Assembly: GCA_040757775.1 (NCBI GenBank)
Contig: JBFLWQ010000003.1
Location: 124,001-188,000, forward strand
Length of the DNA: 64,000 bases
Reading direction: 5' to 3'
Origin: Thermodesulfobacteriota bacterium
GTDB taxonomy: Bacteria; Desulfobacterota; UBA8473
Part shown: positions 54,949-63,211 of the stretch, one piece after another
Numbering within the stretch: the stretch's first letter is position 1
Layout of the letters: each line of letters starts with the position of its first letter
Program-made: the position numbers and the translations under genes
Notes under the pieces: model-generated
Seen by the model: only the letters and a program-made list of their open reading frames with translations
The model's database searches: none
Told to the model about the DNA's origin: nothing

Positions 54949-55806
54949 ATGTTTGAGATTAACAGTTTAATAAAAGTAGCCCTTGATGAAGATATTGGGA
55001 GTGGAGACTTTACTACCTCTTCAATAATTGCCCCTGGTATAAAAGGGAATGCTCAGATAATTGCAAAAGAAGATTTGATTCTTGCTGGCATAGACATCTT
55101 CTGTAGTGTCTTCACATTCTTAGATTCCAGGGCAAAATCCAATAATTTTTTTAAAGATGGAGATTTTGTAAAGAATAACAGCACTATCGCTGAGATTTCA
55201 TGTGACGTGGTTGATCTTCTTCGTGGGGAAAGGGTTGCCTTGAATTTTTTACAGCGTTTGTCAGGCATTGCCACTTTAACCCGCAGATATGTAGATAGGG
55301 TTAAGGGATGCAATGTTAAGGTTTTAGACACGCGAAAGACTACCCCTGGCTGGAGGGCTCTTGAAAAATATGCTGTAAGGGTAGGGGGAGGGGTCAATCA
55401 CCGTGGCGGTCTATTTGACGGGATTTTAATAAAAGACAACCATATAAAGGTCTGTGGCGGAATCCGTCAGGCGGTTGAAAAAGCAAGGGCTAATATTCCC
55501 CATACCTTTAAGATTGAAGTAGAGGTCAAAAACCTTGATGAAGTGAAAGAAGCCCTTGAGTCTGGTGTTGAAATCATAATGCTGGACAATATGGATTCTG
55601 TGGAGATGGAAAAAGCGGTTAAAGTCATTAATAAGAGGGCTGTGGTGGAAGCATCGGGAGGAATAAATCTCGATAATATAAGAGATGTTGCAGAAACAGG
55701 GGTTGATCTCATATCGGTTGGGGCTCTCACCCACTCAGCCAGGGCTTGCGATATCAGTATGAACATTGTAGAAGTCAACTACCATCGGCTAAAGCCGATG
55801 GCTTGA
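54949..55806 (+). CDS. nadC: Nicotinate-nucleotide pyrophosphorylase (carboxylating)
   Basis: 285 residues. Conserved KVLDTRKTTPGWR, RVGGGVNHRGGLFDGILIKDNH (quoted in part) and ASGGINLDNI are present. It makes nicotinate mononucleotide from quinolinate in de novo NAD synthesis. Starts just after the valS stop; a longer frame inside valS is rejected. Confidence 0.96.
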   Translation: MFEINSLIKVALDEDIGSGDFTTSSIIAPGIKGNAQIIAKEDLILAGIDIFCSVFTFLDSRAKSNNFFKDGDFVKNNSTIAEISCDVVDLLRGERVALNFLQRLSGIATLTRRYVDRVKGCNVKVLDTRKTTPGWRALEKYAVRVGGGVNHRGGLFDGILIKDNHIKVCGGIRQAVEKARANIPHTFKIEVEVKNLDEVKEALESGVEIIMLDNMDSVEMEKAVKVINKRAVVEASGGINLDNIRDVAETGVDLISVGALTHSARACDISMNIVEVNYHRLKPMA

Positions 55807-55930
55807 GGGTTCAAGTCCGCCAGAGGCGGAAAGGGGTCAAGTGATCAAGGGAGAATTTTTTCTTTACTACTCTCTAATCCTGGAATCCTCGACTCCTCGA
55901 ACCCTTGCGGCGCAAAAGATCGAACTGAAG

Positions 55931-55955
55931 TCTTCGCCTAAAGGCGAGGGTTTTT
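55931..55955 (+). terminator. Terminator after nadC
   Basis: TCGCC-TAAA-GGCGA stem extended by wobble pairs, followed by TTTTT, 125 bp after nadC. The gap also contains the GTCCGCCAGAGGCGGA palindromic word at about 55816-55831. Confidence 0.65.
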
Positions 55956-56016
55956 CTCCCATTCCCCGAAGGGGACAATAAAGGGGTAATGGTTTAAGAA
56001 CAGGAGACTAGAAGAT

Positions 56017-56781
56017 ATGTTGCTGGTTATTGATGTTGGGAATACTCACACTGTTATGGGGGTTTTTGATGGAGACAGACTGGTTCAGGACTGGAGAATC
56101 AGGACACAAGAAGACCATACTGTAGACGAGTATGGGATTCTGATCACAAACCTTTATTTTTCCAGCAGGATAGCCTTAAGGGATATTAAGGATATAGTTA
56201 TCTCGTGTGTTGTACCCCCACTTAATATAACCCTGGAAGAGTTATGTAAGAAATACTTCAACATCAGCCCCCTGATTATAGAACCGGGAATTAAAACAGG
56301 GATGCCTATATACTATGATAATCCCAAAGAGGTTGGGGCTGACAGGATAGTTAATGCAGTGGCTGCATACGAGAAATATAAGCAGAGCCTGATTGTTGTT
56401 GACTTTGGAACTGCTACTACCTTCGATTATATATCGGCAAACGGTGAATACCATGGCGGGGTCATCGCCCCAGGGATTATAATTTCCAGTGAAGCTTTGT
56501 TCAAAAGGGCTTCTAAGCTGCCACATGTGGAATTAATCAAGCCCAAGTCAGTTATCGGTAAGGATACTATAAGCAGTATGCAAGCGGGGATTGTTTTAGG
56601 CTATGCCAGTTTAGTGGATGGAATCGTAAAAAGGATAAAAAAAGAAGTTAAATCAAATCCCAAGGTGATTGCAACGGGAGGATTGGCTTCCCTTATCGCA
56701 TCAGTATCGGAAACGATAAGTGAGATTGATAAATATCTTACCTTGAAGGGACTGAGGATACTTCACGAAAGGAACAGGTAG
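56017..56781 (+). CDS. coaX: Type III pantothenate kinase
   Basis: 254 residues. ATP-binding [25 protein letters not shown] and [10 protein letters not shown] mark the CoaX family. It phosphorylates pantothenate for coenzyme A. A GGAGA site precedes the ATG. It is followed by yggU. Confidence 0.96.
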   Translation: MLLVIDVGNTHTVMGVFDGDRLVQDWRIRTQEDHTVDEYGILITNLYFSSRIALRDIKDIVISCVVPPLNITLEELCKKYFNISPLIIEPGIKTGMPIYYDNPKEVGADRIVNAVAAYEKYKQSLIVVDFGTATTFDYISANGEYHGGVIAPGIIISSEALFKRASKLPHVELIKPKSVIGKDTISSMQAGIVLGYASLVDGIVKRIKKEVKSNPKVIATGGLASLIASVSETISEIDKYLTLKGLRILHERNR

Positions 56782-56833
56782 GATATGTTTCTTTTTAAAA
56801 GGTATTCCTGAGAGCGAGAAGGGGGTCAGTAAT

Positions 56834-57133
56834 ATGTTATATATTAATGAAACTGCCAATGGGATAGTCTTTAAGGTTTGGGTGCAGCCCAAATCTGCCA
56901 GAAATGAAATCAAAGACCTAAAGGGAGATGCCTTAAGGGTAAGGATAACTGCTGTTCCGGTTGAAGGCAAAGCAAATAATGCCTGCATGGATTTTCTGGC
57001 AAGGGAATTGGGTATTAGTAAATCGCAGGTAGAGATTATCGGAGGCCATAAATCGCGAACAAAGGTGATAAGAGTAACAGGCGTTACGAAAGGTGAAATA
57101 GAACGACTTGCAATTCACGATTTACAAGCTTAG
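56834..57133 (+). CDS. DUF167/YggU family protein
   Basis: 99 residues. The family signature KVWVQPKSARNEI, VRITAVPVEGKANNA and IIGGHKSRTKVI is clear. Function is unknown; the fold is small and RNA-binding has been suggested. Its end overlaps the convergent suhB-like gene by 4 nt. Confidence 0.9.
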   Translation: MLYINETANGIVFKVWVQPKSARNEIKDLKGDALRVRITAVPVEGKANNACMDFLARELGISKSQVEIIGGHKSRTKVIRVTGVTKGEIERLAIHDLQA

Positions 57134-57909
57134 TCCAATCCTTTCTTTATTACCTGAACCATTTCATTGTGTATCCTCCCATTGCTGGCAAGGATTTCTT
57201 TAGAATAAATATCAAAGACTCCCCCTTTAAAATCCGATACCATCCCTCCTGCTTCTCTAACGATTAAGCTGCCCGCAGCCACATCCCAGGGGGATAGTTT
57301 GAGTTCCCAAAAACCATCAAACCTACCCATAGCCACATAGCACAGATCCAATGCAGCGGAACCTGCTCTTCTAATTGCCTGAGCATTCATTATAAAGTTG
57401 TTGAAATGAATAAGGTTGTTGTTTTTACTTTCTCTTAAATCATAGGGGAAGCCAGTTGCCAGCATACTGTGAATTAACTTATCAGTTGAAGAAACGCGGA
57501 TTTCCCTCCCATTTAAACATGCCCCATTTCCCTTTTCTGCCGTAAACAACTCATCTAAAACAGGATCGTATATAACACCAAGCAGAATATCTCTATTCTT
57601 CTCGAATGCTATTGAAACACAAAAACATGGGTATCCATGGGCATAGTTAGTAGTTCCATCCAGAGGGTCTATGATCCATTTATGAGAGGAGGTGCCTTTC
57701 TGACTTTCACACTCTTCTGTCAATATCTGGTGATCCGGATAGGTATTTCTGATAATTTGAACGATTGTTTTTTCTGAATTTATGTCAATATCTGTCACCA
57801 GATTTATCTCACCTTTGAAACCGATTTCTACAGACTTTCCTAAGTTCTCCTTCAGAATTTCCCCGGCCTCCTTGGCAGCCTCTATAGCAACTTCCATAAT
57901 TTCTCTCAT
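57130..57909 (-). CDS. suhB: Inositol monophosphatase family protein (SuhB-like)
   Basis: 259 residues with the metal-binding motif IDPLDGTTNYAHG and the second site WDVAAGSLIVREAGG. It dephosphorylates inositol or related phosphates and in Enterobacteria also associates with NusA-type antitermination; the role here is untested. Start at 57909, or at ATG 57897. Confidence 0.93.
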   Translation of the reverse strand: MREIMEVAIEAAKEAGEILKENLGKSVEIGFKGEINLVTDIDINSEKTIVQIIRNTYPDHQILTEECESQKGTSSHKWIIDPLDGTTNYAHGYPCFCVSIAFEKNRDILLGVIYDPVLDELFTAEKGNGACLNGREIRVSSTDKLIHSMLATGFPYDLRESKNNNLIHFNNFIMNAQAIRRAGSAALDLCYVAMGRFDGFWELKLSPWDVAAGSLIVREAGGMVSDFKGGVFDIYSKEILASNGRIHNEMVQVIKKGLD

Positions 57910-57951
57910 TTATCCCTCCATGATTGATGGCTTCGTAAAAAGTTCTGTTTT

Positions 57952-58031
57952 GTAATTCCAAGGAGCGCAAGCGACGAGGAATCTTTAATGATATCAGATT
58001 CCTCGTCCACCAGAGGCGGACTCGGAATGAC
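57952..58031. repeat. Dispersed hairpin repeat, variant copy
   Basis: Begins GTAATTCCAAGGAGCGCAAG and ends GACTCGGAATGAC; the arms CGACGAGGAATCT and AGATTCCTCG pair. The right arm shares CCACCAGAGGCGGA with the copy at 15447. Confidence 0.75.
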
Positions 58032-58193
58032 ATGGGGGCCTGTTTTCGACATTTTACGAGCATATCATGATTTAGAATACCAAAAATCCTGCTCATGTTC
58101 GCTCCAATAGAAATTTTTCATTTTTCAGGGTGGACGAATTAAGAATATCAAAAAAGTCATAATTTAGCAACAACTGGCTTGGGTTTTTGTACA

Positions 58194-58223
58194 TTGACTT
58201 TTCTATAATTTTTATGCTATAAA
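58194..58223 (+). promoter_or_regulatory. Promoter of the SDR gene
   Basis: TTGACT (58194-58199), 18-bp spacer, TATAAA (58218-58223), 43 bp before the start codon. Confidence 0.65.
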
Positions 58224-58266
58224 GTCTGTCAGAAATGGTCAGTAAACCCAAAATAAAGGAGAATTA

Positions 58267-59004
58267 ATGAAGCTAAAAGATAAGGTTGCTGTAATTACCG
58301 GTTCCAGCCGTGGAATGGGAAGGTTAGTAGCTCTGGATATGGCAAAAGAAGGGGCTAAGGTAGTAATAAATGGCACAACCCCTGGGCCAGTGGATGAAGT
58401 CGTTAAAGAGATTACATCACAGGGAGGACAGGCAGTCGCAAACTACGATACTGTTGCTACAATGGAGGGGGGGCAGAAAATAATCAAGACAGCCATTGAT
58501 AACTTTGGGAAAATAGATATTCTTGTAAACAATGCTGCTATCACAAGAGACAGATCCCTGGTCAAGATGACCGAAGAGGATTGGGATTCTGTAATAGCGA
58601 TTGATTTGAAAGGGGTCTTTTCATGCACCAAAGCAGCCATGACGTATATGATAGAGCAAAGATATGGGAAAATAATAAATGTTGCCTCTGCAGCGGGAAA
58701 GGCAGGAAATGTAGGACAGGCAAATTACAGTGCAGCCAAAGCTGGTGTAATTGCTTTCACCAAGACATGTGCGAAGGAACTGGGAAAATACAATATTACC
58801 GTCAATGCAATAGCTCCATCCCATAAAACAAGGATGTACGATAATGTCCCTGAAGAGGTATTCAAGAAAATAATAGCTGCCAGAGCACTGGGAAGGATGT
58901 CAGAACCATATGAGATACCACCAACCTTTATATTTCTTGCATCCGATGATGCCAGTTTCATTACCGGACAAGTCATTGGTGTAGATGGCGGACTTTTCTT
59001 ATAG
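58267..59004 (+). CDS. Short-chain dehydrogenase/reductase (FabG-like)
   Basis: 245 residues. NAD(P)-binding TGSSRGMGR, NNAAI, catalytic Ser in VASAAGKAG and Tyr-Lys in NYSAAKAG. Close in form to 3-oxoacyl-ACP reductase, but no fatty-acid genes are adjacent, so the substrate is open. AAAGGAGAATTA precedes the ATG. Confidence 0.88.
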   Translation: MKLKDKVAVITGSSRGMGRLVALDMAKEGAKVVINGTTPGPVDEVVKEITSQGGQAVANYDTVATMEGGQKIIKTAIDNFGKIDILVNNAAITRDRSLVKMTEEDWDSVIAIDLKGVFSCTKAAMTYMIEQRYGKIINVASAAGKAGNVGQANYSAAKAGVIAFTKTCAKELGKYNITVNAIAPSHKTRMYDNVPEEVFKKIIAARALGRMSEPYEIPPTFIFLASDDASFITGQVIGVDGGLFL

Positions 59005-59064
59005 AAGGGCAAGTCCTGAACGGGTTAAAAAGAAAGAGGTTGTTGTATTTGGAGGAGGTGTTCC

Positions 59065-61143
59065 ATGAAGAAATTATCCGTGTATGTTTTAATCCTTTTT
59101 ATCCTGCTCATCGCAATTCCCGGCTTTGCCTGGATTGGTGAGTTACATGATGCCGCAGAGCATGGCGATATTGAAAAAGCCCGTAGCCTGCTCAACAAAG
59201 GTGCGAATGTGAATGCGAGAGACAGCAAAGGCAATACCCCGCTCCATGTGGCTGCCAAGTATGGGAAAAAGGATATAGCACTTCTTCTGATTGAAAAAGG
59301 TGCTAATGTGAACGCAAAGGATAATGATGAATATGGTATAACCCCTCTTGATGACGCTGTGAATAATGGATACAAAGAGGTTGCCCAACTTCTTATTGAA
59401 AAGGGAGCTAATGTGAATGCAAAAAAGAGAAATACATGGACAGCTCTCCATGATGCTGCGTTTGGCGGGAAGAAAGACATTGTTTTCCTTCTTATAGAAA
59501 AGGGCGCAAATGTGAATGAGAAAACTGGTGTAGGCGACACACCTCTTCATATGGCAGCGTATAATGGTCACAAAGATGCCGCTCTGCTCCTCATTGAAAA
59601 GGGGGCATATCAAACAGAGAATAAGGATGGTTTTACCCAACTCCATGTCGCTGCAAGGCAAGGCAAAACTGACGTAGTCAGGCTTCTTATCGAAAAGGGT
59701 TGGCGTTTTGTGGCAAGGGACAATGCGGGCCGTACCCCTCTCCATTGGGCAGCGAGTGGGGGGCACAAAGAGGTCGCTCAACTCCTCATTGAAAAGGGAG
59801 CCGATGTGAACGCAAAAATGAACAATAACTGGACTCCTCTCCATGATGCAGCGTTTAATGGCTCCAAAGAAATTGTTCAACTGCTAATTGAAAAGGGAGC
59901 AGATGTAAACAGTAAAGATAATGAAGGCTTTACCCCTCTGCATAGAGCAACGAACTATATGCCTATCTTTTATAAAGGAGATGCAGAAGCTACTGTTCTC
60001 CTCCTCCTAAAAAATGGCGCGGATGTAAATGCAAAGACTAACGATGGTGATACCCCTCTCCATTTTGCTGTGCTAAGGAATGATAAAGTGAAAGCTACCC
60101 TCATTGAGAAGGGTGCAGATGTGAACGCAATGAACTTTAAAGGGCAGAACACTCCTCTCCATATTGTTTCTGGTATTGGCAATAAAGAGTTTGTCCTTTT
60201 CCTCATTGAAAGGGGCACTGACCCAGGCATAGCAAATAAAGATGGTAAAACACCTTTAAAGTTAGCTCAGGAAAAAGGCCACACAACCGTTGCCCTTATC
60301 CTTGAAGAGGCAGAGAAGGAATTTGTCAAAAAACTCCTCGCTAAAAAAACCGAACCTGAAAAAGCAGGTCAATATATTACTAAGCATGCTATACCTGATT
60401 TTAAATCTGCACCAAGACTGGATGACCTTGCAGTTATCATCGGCATTGAAAACTATCAGGGGCTGCCAAAATCCGACTATTCAAAGAGCGATGCGGGGGT
60501 TGTCAAAGAGTATTTCAAGGCACTTGGATTTCAGGAGAGGAATATTGAATTAATTACTGATGAAAAGGCAACAGGGAAAAGTATTGAAAAGGTAATAGAG
60601 GCATGGCTTCCCAATCGTGTTAAAAAAGACAGCAGGGTAATTGTTTATTATTCTGGTCACGGCGCACCAGAGCCAAAAACAGGAGATGCTTATATCGTTC
60701 CCTATGACGGAGACCCGAATTATCTTGAAGTTACAGGCTATCCATTAAAGAGGCTGTATGAAAAACTTGGTAAACTTGAGGCAGCGGAGGTCATCGTCCT
60801 TCTCGATTCATGCTTTTCAGGCGCAGGTGGGAGGAGTGTCCTTGCAAAAGGGGCAAGGCCGCTCGTGATGACGACAGAGGGTTTTGTTTTGCCGCAGAAT
60901 ATTGCAGTTTTATCTGCAACACAGGGAACACAGATTTCTTCATCATCTCCAGAAAAAGGGCATGGGATTTTCACATACTATTTCCTCAAGGCATTAAAAG
61001 ACGGCAAAAAGAGCCTCGCAGAGATTTATGAATACATAAAGCCACTTGTAGAAGACGAGGCAAAGCAGATCAATGTCCAGCAAAGCCCAAGTATAAGCCC
61101 TGATGCTGAGAAATTAAAGGGAAGGTTTGAATTGAGGAAGTGA
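59065..61143 (+). CDS. Secreted ankyrin-repeat caspase-like protease
   Basis: 692 residues. A signal peptide (1-23, ending GFA) suggests export. Twelve ankyrin repeats (about 30-430, consensus TPLHxAAxxGHKEVAxLLIEKGADVNA) are followed by a caspase-fold (peptidase C14) domain at about 450-692 with predicted His532 (YYSGHGAP) and Cys583 (LLDSCFSGAGG). GGAGGAGGTG gives strong initiation. The repeats probably bind a protein ligand and control the protease. A fusion of ankyrin array and caspase with a signal peptide is unusual. The domain is 81% identical to the one at 61829 by hand count. Confidence 0.9.
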   Translation: MKKLSVYVLILFILLIAIPGFAWIGELHDAAEHGDIEKARSLLNKGANVNARDSKGNTPLHVAAKYGKKDIALLLIEKGANVNAKDNDEYGITPLDDAVNNGYKEVAQLLIEKGANVNAKKRNTWTALHDAAFGGKKDIVFLLIEKGANVNEKTGVGDTPLHMAAYNGHKDAALLLIEKGAYQTENKDGFTQLHVAARQGKTDVVRLLIEKGWRFVARDNAGRTPLHWAASGGHKEVAQLLIEKGADVNAKMNNNWTPLHDAAFNGSKEIVQLLIEKGADVNSKDNEGFTPLHRATNYMPIFYKGDAEATVLLLLKNGADVNAKTNDGDTPLHFAVLRNDKVKATLIEKGADVNAMNFKGQNTPLHIVSGIGNKEFVLFLIERGTDPGIANKDGKTPLKLAQEKGHTTVALILEEAEKEFVKKLLAKKTEPEKAGQYITKHAIPDFKSAPRLDDLAVIIGIENYQGLPKSDYSKSDAGVVKEYFKALGFQERNIELITDEKATGKSIEKVIEAWLPNRVKKDSRVIVYYSGHGAPEPKTGDAYIVPYDGDPNYLEVTGYPLKRLYEKLGKLEAAEVIVLLDSCFSGAGGRSVLAKGARPLVMTTEGFVLPQNIAVLSATQGTQISSSSPEKGHGIFTYYFLKALKDGKKSLAEIYEYIKPLVEDEAKQINVQQSPSISPDAEKLKGRFELRK

Positions 61144-61153
61144 AGGAATAAAT

Positions 61154-61648
61154 ATGCTTGATTATCTTGGTATATTAAAAAAAATGAACGAAAAAGGAAT
61201 TCGATACATTGTTGTCGGAGGAATTGCGGTCAACCTGTACGGTATTCCAAGGATGACTTATGATATAGACCTGATACTTGACCTTGAGGACAAGAACTTA
61301 GAAAAATTTTTGAAATTGCTAAAAAGCTGGGGATTCAAACCAAAAGTGCCTGTTGACATCATGGAATTTGCAGAGAAGAATAAGAGAGAAGAATGGATAA
61401 AAAAGAAGAATATGAAGGCATTCAATCTCGTAAACCCCGAATGGGCTATTTCAGAGATAGACATTGTGATTGATTCACCTGTAGATTATGAGAAGGCGCA
61501 TAAAAGAATCAATGAGATTAAGCTTCATGGTTTTACAATCCCTGTAGTCTCGATTGACGATCTCATAAAAATGAAGGAAAGGACAGGGAGACAGCAGGAT
61601 AAGGCTGACATAAGATATCTAAAGGAAATGAAAAATGAAAAGAAGTAA
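61154..61648 (+). CDS. Nucleotidyltransferase-fold protein (toxin-antitoxin-like)
   Basis: 164 residues. YIVVGGIAVNLYGIPRMTYDIDLIL shows the nucleotidyltransferase GG-x(n)-DxD pattern (quoted in part), with later Asp in SEIDIVIDSP and SIDDLIKMKERTGR. Similar to the nucleotidyltransferase parts of AbiEii- or MNT/HEPN-type systems. It starts 10 nt after the ankyrin-caspase stop and overlaps the 59-residue gene by 14 nt, so all may form one operon. Confidence 0.75.
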   Translation: MLDYLGILKKMNEKGIRYIVVGGIAVNLYGIPRMTYDIDLILDLEDKNLEKFLKLLKSWGFKPKVPVDIMEFAEKNKREEWIKKKNMKAFNLVNPEWAISEIDIVIDSPVDYEKAHKRINEIKLHGFTIPVVSIDDLIKMKERTGRQQDKADIRYLKEMKNEKK

Positions 61649-61814
61649 GGCCAGAGGCTTTGATTATTATCTGAGCAAAGAGGCAATTGAGAGATATAAG
61701 GAGAAGCCGCTTGAATTGAGGCTGAAGTGGCTTTATATGGGGAATCTTTTGCGGATGGGATACAGTAAAAAACTTATCAAACTACAAGATAAATTTAGAG
61801 AAGGGGAGAGGTAA
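61635..61814 (+). CDS. 59-residue partner protein of the nucleotidyltransferase
   Basis: Helical, basic protein (GFDYYLSKEAIERYKEKPLE, then RLKWLYMGNLLRMGYSKK). Its start overlaps the nucleotidyltransferase gene by 14 nt, the layout of a toxin-antitoxin-like pair. I do not recognise a named family; small proteins of this type, ending in FREGE-like motifs, are often seen next to nucleotidyltransferase genes in my memory. Confidence 0.6.
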   Translation: MKRSKARGFDYYLSKEAIERYKEKPLELRLKWLYMGNLLRMGYSKKLIKLQDKFREGER

Positions 61815-61828
61815 TAGGAGGTGAGATA

Positions 61829-63202
61829 ATGAAAACCTTTATCTATATATGTCTGATTATTCTTGTTTCCGGGTGCGTCATACCTGTGCCCAGTCAATCA
61901 ATTCAGCCAAAACGTCTTGACCCTTTGGCAGGCATTGATGTCGGACCTTCGCCTTACAGCGAGCTTACCGTTGGCGTCATAATGTCAGAAAACACAAAAA
62001 GCAGTACACGTTTTGGACAAGAAGGCAGACGCTGGGTTAATTTTGACCTTGAAAAAATCATTGAGAGATTTGACGACGCTTTCAGGCATAATTTCAAGAC
62101 CGTCGTAAAGCTTGAAAAGATGGATGACGCCAATGCCGTGCATGTAGACCTAATCGCTGTCTTTGACCGTTATACCGAGGTTTCGCGTAATATCAAGTTT
62201 GACGCCAGTGTAATATTTTTCACGCCTGATCGTAGCGAGATTGATACCGTCAAGGTAGAAGGTATATCTCATAGTTTTAGTGGACTCCCGGCAAAGTCCA
62301 TTGAAACAGCAGCATTTGACACTGCGCGCAGATTGGAAGCAGCGATTCGCTCTTCGGCAAAACTTAGAGAATTTGCAAAGTCGGCATCGCCTCATAAGGC
62401 TGCCGTCTATGCTTCAAAAAAAGGGCCTGTAATTATAGACATTCACCATATCCCTGATTTTCAATCAAGCCCGAGACCAGATGATTTGGCGGTTATTATC
62501 GGAATTGAGAATTATAAAAGCCTTCCAATGTCCGATCACTCAAAAAGCGATGCGGCTGTTATAAAGGATTATCTAAAGGCTTTTGGATTTCAGGAAAGAA
62601 ACATTGAATTCGCGGTTGATGCCGATGCGACAAAATCAGCCATTGAAAAGGCAATTGAGGCATGGTTGCCAAATCGCGTTAAAAAAGACAGCAAGGTTTT
62701 CGTTTATTATTCAGGCCACGGTGCGCCAGAGCCTAACACAAGCGATGCCTACATAGTGCCGCATGATGGAGACCCCAATTATCTTGAGGTTACAGGGTAT
62801 CCTTTGAAAAGGCTTTACGATAGATTGGGCAAATTGCAGGTGGCGGAGGTCATTGTCCTTCTTGATTCATGCTTCTCAGGAGCAGGCGGAAGGAGTGTAT
62901 TGGCGCAGGGCGCAAGGCCGTTGGTTATGATAACAGATATTAAAACAATTCCATCAAACATGGCTATACTTTCAGCAACGCAAGGCAGCCAGATAAGCAC
63001 ATCATCTCCTGAAAAAGGACATGGCATATTCACATACTACTTCCTCAAGGCGATAAAAGACGGAAAGAAGAACATAGCAGAGATTTACGAATACATAAAG
63101 CCACTGGTAGAAGACGAGGCAAAGCAGATCAATGTTCAGCAAAGCCCGGGTATAAGCCCGGATATTGAAAAATTAAAGGGAAGGTTCATTTTGAGAAAAT
63201 AG
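61829..63202 (+). CDS. Lipoprotein with caspase-like protease domain
   Basis: 457 residues. The lipobox LVSGC (Cys16) predicts a membrane-anchored lipoprotein. Residues 30-205 form an alpha/beta domain (LTVGVIMSE, VHVDLIAVFDRY) resembling small lipoprotein sensor domains, not ankyrin. The caspase-fold domain (about 210-457) has His297 (YYSGHGAP) and Cys348 (LLDSCFSGAGG), spaced 51 residues apart as in the ankyrin protein. GGAGGTGAGAT gives strong initiation. Confidence 0.88.
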   Translation: MKTFIYICLIILVSGCVIPVPSQSIQPKRLDPLAGIDVGPSPYSELTVGVIMSENTKSSTRFGQEGRRWVNFDLEKIIERFDDAFRHNFKTVVKLEKMDDANAVHVDLIAVFDRYTEVSRNIKFDASVIFFTPDRSEIDTVKVEGISHSFSGLPAKSIETAAFDTARRLEAAIRSSAKLREFAKSASPHKAAVYASKKGPVIIDIHHIPDFQSSPRPDDLAVIIGIENYKSLPMSDHSKSDAAVIKDYLKAFGFQERNIEFAVDADATKSAIEKAIEAWLPNRVKKDSKVFVYYSGHGAPEPNTSDAYIVPHDGDPNYLEVTGYPLKRLYDRLGKLQVAEVIVLLDSCFSGAGGRSVLAQGARPLVMITDIKTIPSNMAILSATQGSQISTSSPEKGHGIFTYYFLKAIKDGKKNIAEIYEYIKPLVEDEAKQINVQQSPGISPDIEKLKGRFILRK

Positions 63203-63211
63203 TAGTGTATT

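Larger units (their letters stand above)
57910..58266. other. Divergent intergenic region, suhB to SDR
   Basis: 357 bp without a gene. A dispersed repeat (57952-58031) and a promoter (58194-58223) are present; the middle part shows nothing else. Confidence 0.6.

Noticed and set aside
59143-59880. 245-codon open frame opposite the ankyrin repeats
   Set aside because: It is the reverse reading of the periodic ankyrin codons, without a ribosome-binding site or family resemblance.
59150-60310. CRISPR-like array
   Set aside because: The regular spacing is the ankyrin coding repeat (about 99 bp), not direct repeats with unique spacers; no CRISPR or cas genes seen anywhere in the window.
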